Below are positions 56,048-64,000 of a stretch of DNA of 64,000 nt, in pieces. Under the pieces are notes generated by a model. That model did not search any database. It was not told the DNA's origin and saw only the letters and a program-made list of their open reading frames with translations. Numbering within the stretch: the stretch's first letter is position 1; each line of letters begins with the position of its first letter. Position numbers and translations under genes: made by a program. The DNA is taken from the NCBI GenBank assembly GCA_002110485.1, contig MOWL01000050.1:239419-303418 (forward strand), given 5' to 3'. The DNA is from Emergomyces orientalis (Eukaryota; Ascomycota; Eurotiomycetes; Onygenales; Ajellomycetaceae).

Positions 56048-59000
56048 TCAGATAATGACTGCAAACTCCTTACCATGAGGGATCCATGACTGCAAGTCAT
56101 CCTGACCCCCCCTCAAAGAATTCTTCTTATCAGTATCTTGCATATCCACCTCTTCCTCTTCAATATCATTTGCTTCATTGATATTATTCTCTGCAACCGG
56201 CATTTGATTGTCTCGGAGATAGAACCTTTTTAACCTATTACCTGCAGTAGTATTTCGAAACGGCGAACCATCCAGCTCTTCCAGATGATAGGTCCCTTTC
56301 TCATGGTTTGCTTCTCGGATTCGATACGGGCCCAGCCATCGGAAGTTGAGCTTGGCAGAATAGGACGTTTCTAGCTTGGTATCATGCAAAAGCACCAAAT
56401 CACTTATCTGCAATGGTTCTCGGACTAATTGCTTAGTTTCATCAAATAGATCTCGGTTCTTCTCTCTCGCACGGCGCAGGTGATGAGCGGCCTCCTCCAG
56501 ATCTTCATCTCTCTTTTCCAATTGTCGAATACGCATATATATCAAATCAGCACGGGATTGCACTGTCTGCCAGGGAAGTGTTTGCCAAGTTGGAACGTCA
56601 AGCTCTATTGGAAGGATAGCATCGTAGCCATATTGCAGGCGGAACGGGGTTTCACCAGTAGATTGCCGAATGGTGACGCGATCTGCCCATAGCGCAGAAT
56701 GGAAATGATTAACCCAGCTTCTTCCATCTGCAGCTAGCTTTGAAAGCGCATCGGATATCGGGCGGTGACCGCGTTCGACCATGCCATTAGCCTTCGCATT
56801 GTATGGTGAGATGGTTATTTGATTAACACGATATTTGGCGGTGAGAATCTTAGTCCATTTTTGATTCTCCGGCCCGCCATCACACACTAATTCCCGAAAG
56901 CAGCCGTGTCGGCAAATGATATTCTCATAGATGAATTGCGCCACGTTCTCAGCTGTTCCACGAGCGAGAGGGCGGCCTTCCACCCAGCCAGTGAGATCAT
57001 TCCGAGCAATAACAGCACATCGCTTGCCTCGGTTCTTCGGAAACTTGACAACATCGATACACCACTTGTCCCATAGATAATTGCGGCTTGTTGGATATAG
57101 TGGTTCTTCCAAGCGAGCGCCATCCCTCAGCTGGCACACTGTGCAGCTTTTGCAATAATTCTTGACGGCTTTCCAGATACCTTCCCACCAATATCGCTGC
57201 GTGATCTTGTGGTTTGTGGCCTCGCGGCCCTTATGACCAGATTCATCATGCATCCGAGCAACGATATCCTTTTGCTCAGATGAGTTATCAACCACGCGTC
57301 TCAGAGGAATTCCCTTGCCTGATCGTCGGAATAGATGTTGACCTTGGACGATATATCGAAGTGCATGCTTGCGCCATTTAGAAAAGACGGAACGTGGTAT
57401 ATCATCCGGCCGCTTCATGGTGGTGAGAAACCTCGCAATTGATTCGCTGCGATCAGAATAATCAGGCGAAAGAACACGCACACCCGATGACTCGGAAGCA
57501 TCCACGCCGCTGACATCGAAATCAGGAACCGTCAAAGATGCAACACTAATATAGTTGAGTTCTGCATCTATGAAATCATCGATATCTTGATCCTCAGGAA
57601 CCTCACCCTCAGCAGGAGGTCGACGAGATAGCCCATCTGCAGCAGTATGCTTCCGACCAGGCACATGTCGAACTTCGAAATCAAACATCCGAATCCAGGC
57701 AAGCCAGCCAGTAACGAGAGCACCAGGCAGGTCAGTGGCAGATCGATTGAGCTGTGCCACTAGAGTCTTCGCGTCGGTTTCCAGAATAAAGTGAACGCCA
57801 TACAGGTAATAACGGCATTTCTTTAGCATCTTGAGCACAGCGCGGCATTCTCGCTTTCCTGCATCATATTTTGCTTCGGCGGGGCTCCAGATTCCGCTCT
57901 CATATCGGCAAGGGTGTAGCTTTCCATTCAATTTATCCCGTTGGCTGAGCGTTCCACCCCATCCTTCAAGACAGGCATCCGTGGCCATCACGATATCACC
58001 GGCATCTTCAGAATAATCAATGCAGCAAAGTGCAGGGGCAGTTGTCAGGGCATTCTTCAAAATTGCCATTGCATTCACTTGTTCAAGACCCCAGGTAAAA
58101 GGAATGTTCTTCTTGAATAGAATATAGATAGGTATAGAAATGATAGCGAAATTCGGAATCCATATTCTATAGTAAACGCAAACACCTAAGAAAGTTCGGG
58201 CACCCGTGACATCTGTCGGATCCGGCCACTCAACGATTTTGACGATTTTCGCAGCTTCGGGGCGCCTGCCGTCAGCATCCACAACATATCCGACTAGAAC
58301 CATACCGGAGCAGGCGAATTCTGACTTTCCAACCTGGATACACGTGTCCGCGAGTTCTATGCTGATGAGGGTGGCATCTAAGTTTTGCAGATGCTCCAGG
58401 ACAAATTTCCGAATACCTGGCATCACTTCTTCATCATTGTAACGCGTCCGCGGGCCTTTCACACCAATATCATCCATAAAATTGTCTGCTTGATGCGGTA
58501 TGTTCGATCGAAGAATGCGTGCCATGATTCGGCAGAACTGCGCAATAGAATTCGTCGCGCCTTGTGGCAGTGCTGTCTGACGAAGCAACCCGATCGGGGT
58601 AAGGAAAGCTGTCATATCTCGGCTGTCTTCGTGTAAAGGAACTTGATCATATCCAGAAAAGAAATCCATCATGCTCGTTATCTTCATTCCCGCGAAATCC
58701 TCAGCAAACGCGTCCGCACTAGGTGGAATATACGCATCGCGAATAGTGACAGCGTTCATGTCCATGCACGCGTTGACAATGCGATATTTCCCAGCTTCTT
58801 TCTTCTTGACGAGGAACCACTTATTTCGATACGGACCATGGCAATGTTCATAAACTCCAGAATCAACGCGTTCGCGAAGCATATTGATGATTGTAGGGAC
58901 GAGCTTTCGAGGAATAGGAAATCCTGCCGCTTGCCATGCTTTATGCGGAGCAACGCGAATCTTGACAGGTGGAGAGACTTCTTTTGCAAGCGTTCCGCAA

Positions 59001-59719
59001 TCCTTAAAACTCCACGCGAGGGCTTTTTCTCTTCTAAGCAGAATCTCAATCAAAAGTTCGCGTTCCTGTGGGGTGAGCATCGATCCGATCCGCAGATTCT
59101 TGATCCTTTCCTCTGTGAGTCGCGAACCTCGCGGGCAATCGGAGAAACGGGGTGTAATGAAATGATCGTAGGGCGAAGGCGGATCCTGCTCCGGAATCAC
59201 ATTGTCTTTGAACCATTGTTGGCGAATTTCTCTCCACTTATCTGTTCCGCCGGGAATCCCGCCACCTGTAGTTGGCACATCGAGAGGTTGAATCTTATCG
59301 GCTTTTCGCTTGTATAATGTCGCAACGACTGGACCGCGCGATCGAGGAGAAGATCGTGAAGAAGCATATAAAGACAAATCATGAAGCTGCACACCACGAA
59401 CACGGCGTGATTCGGATATTGAATAATTAGAGAAAGGAAAAGATGAATGTGTAGACGGGTAAAATTGTTGATGTAGGATGGCGGGGAAAAACCTGTGAGG
59501 TTCTCGGGCGTTTTGGGGCGGCGTTCTCTGATTGGCTGAATCTTTTGGCGGCCCGGGGCCGCCAAAAGTCTGATTGGCTGACGCACCCACACCGCTTTCA
59601 AAACACGGCAGAATATTTGCCCCGCTATCCACATCGCGATCGCTGAATCTGATATCATTTCTTTGCCCACCACATTCAACATCGCAAAGATCAATCAGAC
59701 TCAGCATATCTAGTTTAAA
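56048..59719 (-). CDS. pol: Gypsy Pol: reverse transcriptase, RNase H, integrase (made by -1 frameshift)
   Basis: The frame is open from 59737 with no useful ATG and overlaps the gag end by 28 nt in the -1 frame, so it is expected as a Gag-Pol fusion through the TTTAAAC site at 59719-59713. Numbering from 59737: reverse transcriptase near 240-480 with VKKKEAGKYRIVNACMDMN, LPQGATNSIAQFCRIM and active site FMDD (Asp422, Asp423). RNase H near 570-700 has ATDACLEGWGGTLSQ and RHVPGRKHTAADGLSRR. Integrase has zinc-binding H830-x4-H835 with CKSCTVC, the catalytic Asp in WCIDVVKF, VCDGGPEN and the Glu of NGMVERGH. A C-terminal LGPYRIREA resembles the GPF/Y module. No chromodomain is seen. The first 200 residues are low complexity. 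No internal stop is present. Confidence 0.92.
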   Translation of the reverse strand, partial: FKLDMLSLIDLCDVECGGQRNDIRFSDRDVDSGANILPCFESGVGASANQTFGGPGPPKDSANQRTPPQNAREPHRFFPAILHQQFYPSTHSSFPFSNYSISESRRVRGVQLHDLSLYASSRSSPRSRGPVVATLYKRKADKIQPLDVPTTGGGIPGGTDKWREIRQQWFKDNVIPEQDPPSPYDHFITPRFSDCPRGSRLTEERIKNLRIGSMLTPQERELLIEILLRREKALAWSFKDCGTLAKEVSPPVKIRVAPHKAWQAAGFPIPRKLVPTIINMLRERVDSGVYEHCHGPYRNKWFLVKKKEAGKYRIVNACMDMNAVTIRDAYIPPSADAFAEDFAGMKITSMMDFFSGYDQVPLHEDSRDMTAFLTPIGLLRQTALPQGATNSIAQFCRIMARILRSNIPHQADNFMDDIGVKGPRTRYNDEEVMPGIRKFVLEHLQNLDATLISIELADTCIQVGKSEFACSGMVLVGYVVDADGRRPEAAKIVKIVEWPDPTDVTGARTFLGVCVYYRIWIPNFAIISIPIYILFKKNIPFTWGLEQVNAMAILKNALTTAPALCCIDYSEDAGDIVMATDACLEGWGGTLSQRDKLNGKLHPCRYESGIWSPAEAKYDAGKRECRAVLKMLKKCRYYLYGVHFILETDAKTLVAQLNRSATDLPGALVTGWLAWIRMFDFEVRHVPGRKHTAADGLSRRPPAEGEVPEDQDIDDFIDAELNYISVASLTVPDFDVSGVDASESSGVRVLSPDYSDRSESIARFLTTMKRPDDIPRSVFSKWRKHALRYIVQGQHLFRRSGKGIPLRRVVDNSSEQKDIVARMHDESGHKGREATNHKITQRYWWEGIWKAVKNYCKSCTVCQLRDGARLEEPLYPTSRNYLWDKWCIDVVKFPKNRGKRCAVIARNDLTGWVEGRPLARGTAENVAQFIYENIICRHGCFRELVCDGGPENQKWTKILTAKYRVNQITISPYNAKANGMVERGHRPISDALSKLAADGRSWVNHFHSALWADRVTIRQSTGETPFRLQYGYDAILPIELDVPTWQTLPWQTVQSRADLIYMRIRQLEKRDEDLEEAAHHLRRAREKNRDLFDETKQLVREPLQISDLVLLHDTKLETSYSAKLNFRWLGPYRIREANHEKGTYHLEELDGSPFRNTTAGNRLKRFYLRDNQMPVAENNINEANDIEEEEVDMQDTDKKNSLRGGQDDLQSWIPHGKEFAVII

Positions 59720-62676
59720 GTCTGCACTTTGCCACAAAGATCATCTAACTTTCGATCTCCATGGTCGCCGGGAGAATAACCAAGAAAAGACACCTGATTC
59801 TTCTCATCCTTCGGATCAAAAACGTGAACAAGAACACCGCCTTTGTTATCTGTAGTTCTTGCCAAACGCGTCGCGTTTTCATATGGTCGGCCGAGAATGC
59901 AATCATGAGAACCGCGTTCCATGATGAAGAATGTCTGAGGCACCATAACAGATCCAAGGCGAACAGGAACATCCTTGCAGATTCCAATGACACCACTCTG
60001 CTGACCCCCAGCTCCAAGAATAGGTTTGACAGCATCCCTTTGAATGATGAGACCGAGATCTAACGCAGTTCTTTCAACAAGACAGTTAATTTCCGCACCT
60101 CCATCAAATATCGCCTCAGTTTCCCCCTTTCCAATTCCGACAGTGAACTTGATGTGTCCAACCGAAACGAGATTCCAACGAGGATTATACTCAGCAACAG
60201 AAGTGCCAGGTTGAACCAGGGCAACGGTGGCTGCATCATCCCGAATCATATGCTGTTGAACTTCGATGGGAAGATTTTGAAAGAACATGTGCTGGAGTTG
60301 GGTGGAGCATGCCATGAGATCTTTAATCTGAATTCCGCCGATTTCTTGGCGCATGATCTTCTCAAATATTCGCCGCGTCGCGATCGCCATATTGTCTTTA
60401 TTCTTCATTTCTGCAGAAAGCTTTGGCCCTTTGAGTTTCCGAGGCCTGCAGAGAACAGTTTTCTTCTGAATCTGCGGAGCATCTGCCATTTCTGAATCTG
60501 GGACAATTCCACCGTCTCCGAGCTTTGGACTTCCGCCCTGAAGCTGTTCATCATGGAGAGGTTGAGAATTATCATCCTCATCATCTTCCTGTGAAGCAGA
60601 GATCACATCTTGAGCAAAAGAAACTGATTTCCCATCTGAATACCTGCCATTGCGCCGAGAATGTGTTGTTGGCAGTCTCTTCTCCTTCTCAATTCGTCCG
60701 GAAAGCGTTGCTTGATTTTTATTCATAGAAGAGGCCTTATCCTTCTCAGTAGAAGTGGAAGCAGCCATTACACTAACAATCTCCTCCATCTCACTATCGG
60801 TCATATCACCTTCCTCAGGGCCACTATCAAATCCAATATCACATATGCTTACGGCATTCACCGATGGCATCGGGGATCCGTCAGGAAATACCCGGATACT
60901 ACCATCATTCCGAAGTTTATCCGCGGTTGGGACAGTCGGCGGTGCAGCCATTTGCTTCAAAAGTCGTTCAATTGTAACAATATGGGGCTCAAGTCGGTTG
61001 ACAGCAATCTTCGGGCCTTTTCTCATCACATTACCCTCATAGTATTCTCCAATCATATTCCGATGAATCTTGCCCTGATCGATGAGCCGGCCGATTGCTA
61101 AGCAATTTGGAAGCATATGGTTTGAATCTCCGCAACCCCAGCATGACATCGGCGGTCGATCGTATTGAACAAAGCTTCCAGATCGAGATCGAGACGGGCC
61201 TCCAGGTCCACGTTGAGTTCCATAGTAAGACACATTTGGCAAATCCAATGCAGGATCACGTCCTCGAGTAAGAAGAACCTTTGGAGCAGTCACATTTTGC
61301 TGCATGTTTCCCTGGTTTTGAATGCCAGCGATCGCCAGAGATAACGCGTCCATTCGGTTGACAAGGTTCTCAAGAATGTTATCACTCGGATTCTGTGTTT
61401 TCGCATCCGGAGCAGGCATCGCCGAAGCGGTCGGCACAGGCACATTCAATGTGGGCGGATTAAACACGGGCTGAGCAGACGGCTGCATCGATGGAATAGA
61501 GTTGGGGAAAACATCAGGTGCCAGAACTCGTGCAATCTCTTCCTTTGTCTTCTGCATTTGAGACACAGCATCGCAGATCTTCGGCAGTTCCCATCCAGAT
61601 TGACTAACCTTATCAAATCCAGCAGTGCGGAAAGCTTTTTCACGAATACCTTCTGAAAGTCCTTGAAGAAACCAGATACAAGCAAGAGATTGTTGCAATT
61701 CATTCTTGCAAATGAGAGGCATCGCAACTGCGCGGAATTGACGGCAGTAGACGAGGATCTCCTGGCTGGTAGAATGGGTTTTGTTGCACAATGCATGGAG
61801 GTAAGATTGATTATACATCTGTTGGTGAGCATCTTCGCGCCAGAAATCGGCAAGCAACTGCTTTTTAACCATTTCCCATGTCTTATGATCCAAGACAAGC
61901 TGATCGATATGGCCCTGCAGTTCCATGGTACAATAGTTCCGTAATACCGCCAGAGCATCGATTCCTGCAACGAAATGCAAGGTGCACATTGCCTCATATC
62001 GATCAACAAAAGCAGTAATGTTTCTCCCATCAAAGAATGGGGCTCCAGGTGCTCCAGGAATCGGCATCGGCATGACAAGACGTTGATATGGCAGTCCACT
62101 ATTGGGAGTCGGCTGACCGGACGAGGTAGTAGTGGGTGTAGTCATCTTTTCTTTGCTAGCTTCTGTCTTCTCTTTGCTAACTTCTATTTTCGGGGGCGCT
62201 GCAGAGACCTTTCCTGACTGAGTTTGACGATGGGCAATAGAATCCGACCGAGAATGCTTGGAAGACATATATTGAGAAAGAAAGGAACGCACAAAAGACT
62301 TCTGTTCACATAAGAGAAAGAGTTCAACAATACTATCAATATCAATATCCTTTTTATATTCAAATCTCAAATCCTCAAGAAAGAGAAGGAATTTCAACAT
62401 CCACTTTAGATCTTTTTGCTGAAGGTCTTTTTTCTTATCACTTTTCTCAACATTTCTCTCTTCTTTCATTTGTTGAATAGGGGTATGGGTATTCAAATTG
62501 AGCTTATCAGTGGGGCGTTCGCTCGCATCCTTCATTATCCACTGTCGATATCGGCCATATCGGCCAATCAGAGGCTTCCACAAATGAACACTATTGAAAA
62601 GAATGCTCAACAAAAGCAGAAAAGACAAAATGTTGAGAGAAATCATATCAGTCGTAGCTACCACCTGCCCATCCAT
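59710..62676 (-). CDS. gag: Gypsy Gag with zinc knuckle and C-terminal aspartic protease
   Basis: ATG at 62676 (MDGQVVATTD), 27 bases inside the open frame and just after the primer-binding site; 988 aa. A hydrophobic stretch at about residues 12-32 looks like a membrane helix, unusual for a fungal Gag. The capsid-like helical region (FFDGRNITAFVDRYEAMC to near residue 390) resembles retrotransposon gag domains. A CCHC zinc knuckle C512-x2-C515-x4-H520-x4-C525 (CWGCGDSNHMLPNC) follows. The C-terminus carries a retropepsin-like domain: ETEAIFDGGAEINCL with Asp858 and the flap/dimer end CILGRPYENATR. The usual Asp-Ser/Thr-Gly is Asp-Gly-Gly here. Gag stops at TAG 59712-59710, immediately after a slippery heptamer that gives access to pol. 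Confidence 0.9.
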   Translation of the reverse strand: MDGQVVATTDMISLNILSFLLLLSILFNSVHLWKPLIGRYGRYRQWIMKDASERPTDKLNLNTHTPIQQMKEERNVEKSDKKKDLQQKDLKWMLKFLLFLEDLRFEYKKDIDIDSIVELFLLCEQKSFVRSFLSQYMSSKHSRSDSIAHRQTQSGKVSAAPPKIEVSKEKTEASKEKMTTPTTTSSGQPTPNSGLPYQRLVMPMPIPGAPGAPFFDGRNITAFVDRYEAMCTLHFVAGIDALAVLRNYCTMELQGHIDQLVLDHKTWEMVKKQLLADFWREDAHQQMYNQSYLHALCNKTHSTSQEILVYCRQFRAVAMPLICKNELQQSLACIWFLQGLSEGIREKAFRTAGFDKVSQSGWELPKICDAVSQMQKTKEEIARVLAPDVFPNSIPSMQPSAQPVFNPPTLNVPVPTASAMPAPDAKTQNPSDNILENLVNRMDALSLAIAGIQNQGNMQQNVTAPKVLLTRGRDPALDLPNVSYYGTQRGPGGPSRSRSGSFVQYDRPPMSCWGCGDSNHMLPNCLAIGRLIDQGKIHRNMIGEYYEGNVMRKGPKIAVNRLEPHIVTIERLLKQMAAPPTVPTADKLRNDGSIRVFPDGSPMPSVNAVSICDIGFDSGPEEGDMTDSEMEEIVSVMAASTSTEKDKASSMNKNQATLSGRIEKEKRLPTTHSRRNGRYSDGKSVSFAQDVISASQEDDEDDNSQPLHDEQLQGGSPKLGDGGIVPDSEMADAPQIQKKTVLCRPRKLKGPKLSAEMKNKDNMAIATRRIFEKIMRQEIGGIQIKDLMACSTQLQHMFFQNLPIEVQQHMIRDDAATVALVQPGTSVAEYNPRWNLVSVGHIKFTVGIGKGETEAIFDGGAEINCLVERTALDLGLIIQRDAVKPILGAGGQQSGVIGICKDVPVRLGSVMVPQTFFIMERGSHDCILGRPYENATRLARTTDNKGGVLVHVFDPKDEKNQVSFLGYSPGDHGDRKLDDLCGKVQTLN
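59713..59719 (-). promoter_or_regulatory. -1 programmed frameshift site TTTAAAC
   Basis: On the element strand gag reads ACT TTA AAC TAG, so the heptamer T TTA AAC fits X XXY YYZ in the zero frame and lies directly before the stop. Slippage by one base continues as CTA GAT ATG CTG in the open pol frame. UUUAAAC is one of the most efficient known -1 slippery sequences. A downstream stimulatory RNA structure was not worked out. Confidence 0.85.
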
Positions 62677-62689
62677 TTTGAATTGCCTT

Positions 62690-62703
62690 CCCAGGGACGC
62701 CAA
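62690..62703 (-). other. Primer-binding site of gypsy element
   Basis: TTGGCGTCCCTGGG follows the 5' LTR end (CCACTTCA) directly on the minus strand. TGG one base after the LTR is complementary to the CCA end of a tRNA; the predicted tRNA 3' end would be CCCAGGGACGCCA. The tRNA identity was not determined. Confidence 0.7.
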
Positions 62704-63051
62704 TGAAGTGGAATAAGGGGTTGTGCGCTTTTGGCGGCACGTGGGCAGGAGCAGCGGGATCGTAAGGAGGTTGGTAAGTTCGCCGTGTATACAATATTCT
62801 ATTCAACGAGCTATCCAAATAGCAATACAAAAGAACACGTAGGAGATTCAAATATAGAAGAAGAACAAGCAATCAATCACATATCAAATCACACAATCAA
62901 AAAGGAGCAATCTCACTGCTCTGCGTACAATCAATCTTCGCCGAATCCACACGTGTGTCAAAGGATAATGGGAATATGAGGCAGCCATGCCAAACAAATA
63001 TATGAGGCGGTCTCGGCGAAAAGTAATACCACGCCGAGATTCCCCACCACA
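62704..63051 (-). repeat. Gypsy 5' LTR
   Basis: 348 bp, identical by reading to 52325-52672. It should contain the element promoter. The telomere-side flank begins ATAATAATAAATAAA. Confidence 0.95.
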
Positions 63052-63840
63052 ATAATAATAAATAAAAAAAGAAAAATCAATTTGCTGACTATTCTGGGCT
63101 GGAATTCAAGTATTGCAAGTGCTATTTGTTTGAAGAAAAAATGTATATTAATTAGTTTTAAAGTTAGAAAAATTCTGTGACTCTTTGAGTCTCAGGTAGA
63201 TATCATAGTCTCTGACTGCATATATCTATAATGGAAGAATAATAATAATAAATATAAGAAAATAGTGTAGTTGTGATATTGAAGTTAATGAGTTAAACTG
63301 CAATTTTTGTTGAGATATGCTCATCACCACATCAAATCATATCAAAATATATATATTTCATCTGAGTAATCAGTCATCATCAAAACAGTTCCAGATCAGG
63401 AAAACAACAATCAGACAGAAATTTTCATTATACTAATTTAAACATCTGCCTGCAATTACTTAGAAGTATCACAAAACTTATATTCAAAGCAAATTAATAT
63501 TGTTAGATGAAGTGTGTTTGTACCGCATTTCTCAAGAATATATATATATATCAACAAAACAATACGCTCATCTCATCATCATAAAACATCAATTATTCAT
63601 TCAGTGTGAATCATACCCCATCATCATATGTCGTCAATGCAAGTATGCAGTAAAGTTAAAAAAATTAATTAAAAATGAAAAAATAAAGAAAAAAAATTGT
63701 TAAAAAAAGTAATTGAAGATGAAAAGATAAAGAAAAAAAAATGATTAAAAAAAATAGTTAAAAAGATAGTTAAAAAGATAGTTAAAAAAATAGTTAAAAA
63801 AATAGTTAGAGTTAGTTAAAAAGATAGTTAGAGTTATAAT
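63052..63840. other. AT-rich subtelomeric DNA
   Basis: Strongly AT-rich, no coding potential beyond short composition-driven frames. It contains ATA/TTA microsatellites (63051-63062, 63238-63252), a TATATATATA run near 63540, and ends in the 12-mer tandem array. Confidence 0.7.
63744..63836. repeat. Tandem 12-mer array ATAGTTAAAAAR
   Basis: Seven or so units of ATAGTTAAAAAG / ATAGTTAAAAAA with interspersed TAGAGTTAGTTA variants, directly before the hairpin and telomere. It looks like a subtelomeric minisatellite. Confidence 0.75.
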
Positions 63841-63844
63841 ATGT

Positions 63845-63869
63845 AGTGGGGGCGCGAAGCGCCCCCACT
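63845..63869. repeat. Perfect hairpin next to the telomere, 11-bp stem and GAA loop
   Basis: AGTGGGGGCGC (63845-63855), loop GAA, GCGCCCCCACT (63859-63869). The apex reads GCGAAGC, known as an unusually stable DNA mini-hairpin. It is a GC island in otherwise AT-rich DNA, 20 bases before the telomeric GGG. Confidence 0.85.
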
Positions 63870-63889
63870 GACCGCGCGTGTTATTGAAA

Positions 63890-64000
63890 GGGTTAGGGTT
63901 AGGGTTAGGGTTAGGGTTAGGGTTAGGGTTAGGGTTAGGGTTAGGGTTAGGGTTAGGGTTAGGGTTAGGGTTAGGGTTAGGGTTAGGGTTAGGGTTAGGG
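63890..64000 (+). repeat. Telomere, (TTAGGG)18
   Basis: GGG at 63890-63892 then eighteen perfect TTAGGG units to the last base. The G-rich strand runs 5'-3' toward the window end, so this is the right end of a chromosome. The array is cut by the window or by the assembly. Confidence 0.98.

Larger units (their letters stand above)
52325..63051 (-). mobile_element. Apparently intact Ty3/gypsy-like LTR retrotransposon, 10.7 kb, with extra ORF
   Basis: Minus-strand element. The 5' LTR is 63051..62704, the primer-binding site follows directly (TTGGCGTCCCTGGG at 62703-62690), then gag-protease (62676..59710), pol by -1 frameshift (to 56048), a third ORF (55627..52997), a polypurine tract (AGGGGGGGAGATG next to 52672) and the 3' LTR 52672..52325. 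Both LTRs are 348 bp, start TG, end CA and look identical by reading. All three frames are open, so the element looks young and possibly autonomous. The bases outside the two LTRs (TCCTG left, ATAAT right) do not form a target-site duplication. Confidence 0.92.

Noticed and set aside
58643..59317. 224-codon plus-strand frame
   Set aside because: Antisense to the well-supported pol ORF; no independent domain.
1..64000. CRISPR array, rRNA, or secondary-metabolite gene cluster
   Set aside because: No regularly spaced repeats, no rRNA-like sequence, and the single P450 is a CYP53 benzoate hydroxylase with no backbone synthase nearby.

Overview
The window is the right-hand end of a chromosome of a filamentous ascomycete (Pezizomycotina; Eurotiomycetes is my best guess). 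It ends in 18 perfect TTAGGG units reading outward. Genes carry short GT-AG introns (mostly 47-142 bp, with CTAAC/CTGAC-like branch points). The gene set is typical of these fungi: CYP53 benzoate hydroxylase, PDR-type ABC transporter, Pho89-type phosphate symporter, an HNH_2 protein and CYSTM proteins. Lineage is inferred from protein resemblance only; no search was run.

Layout: 1-31.9 kb is gene-poor. It holds a steryl-ester-hydrolase-like lipase (1024-2952, +), a maltose-acetyltransferase-like gene with an unresolved 5' end (4437-5264, -), a decayed PDR/ABC-G transporter pseudogene (7314-11746, +), a C2H2 protein (16134-17780, +), a four-exon CYSTM micro-gene (18652-19167, -), a two-exon zinc-finger regulator (20648-22908, -), a possible 84-aa gene (24452-24758, +), an SH3BGR/thioredoxin-fold gene (26716-27883, +), RPE1 (28259-29689, -) and an HNH_2 gene broken by two 1-nt shifts (30566-31853, -).

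33-50.5 kb is denser housekeeping and metabolic DNA: a SAM-methyltransferase-domain protein, LSM2, PSO2/SNM1, a CYP53 P450, an unknown small membrane-anchored protein, PHO89 and an SNF-family symporter. I rebuilt exon joins by reading splice sites and checking that protein motifs continue across them.

51.4-64 kb is subtelomere. A truncated Ty1/copia 3' end carries an LTR with 72-bp inverted termini. Next to it is an apparently intact 10.7-kb Ty3/gypsy-like element on the minus strand (348-bp LTRs that read as identical, PBS, PPT, gag-protease, pol and a large third ORF). AT-rich DNA, a 12-mer tandem repeat and an 11-bp-stem GCGAAGC hairpin follow, then the telomere. The retroelement has a textbook TTTAAAC slippery heptamer directly before the gag stop, with pol in the -1 frame. 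Its third ORF (876 aa) is not a recognisable envelope and carries an HxD...H pattern. These are the strongest leads for something undescribed.
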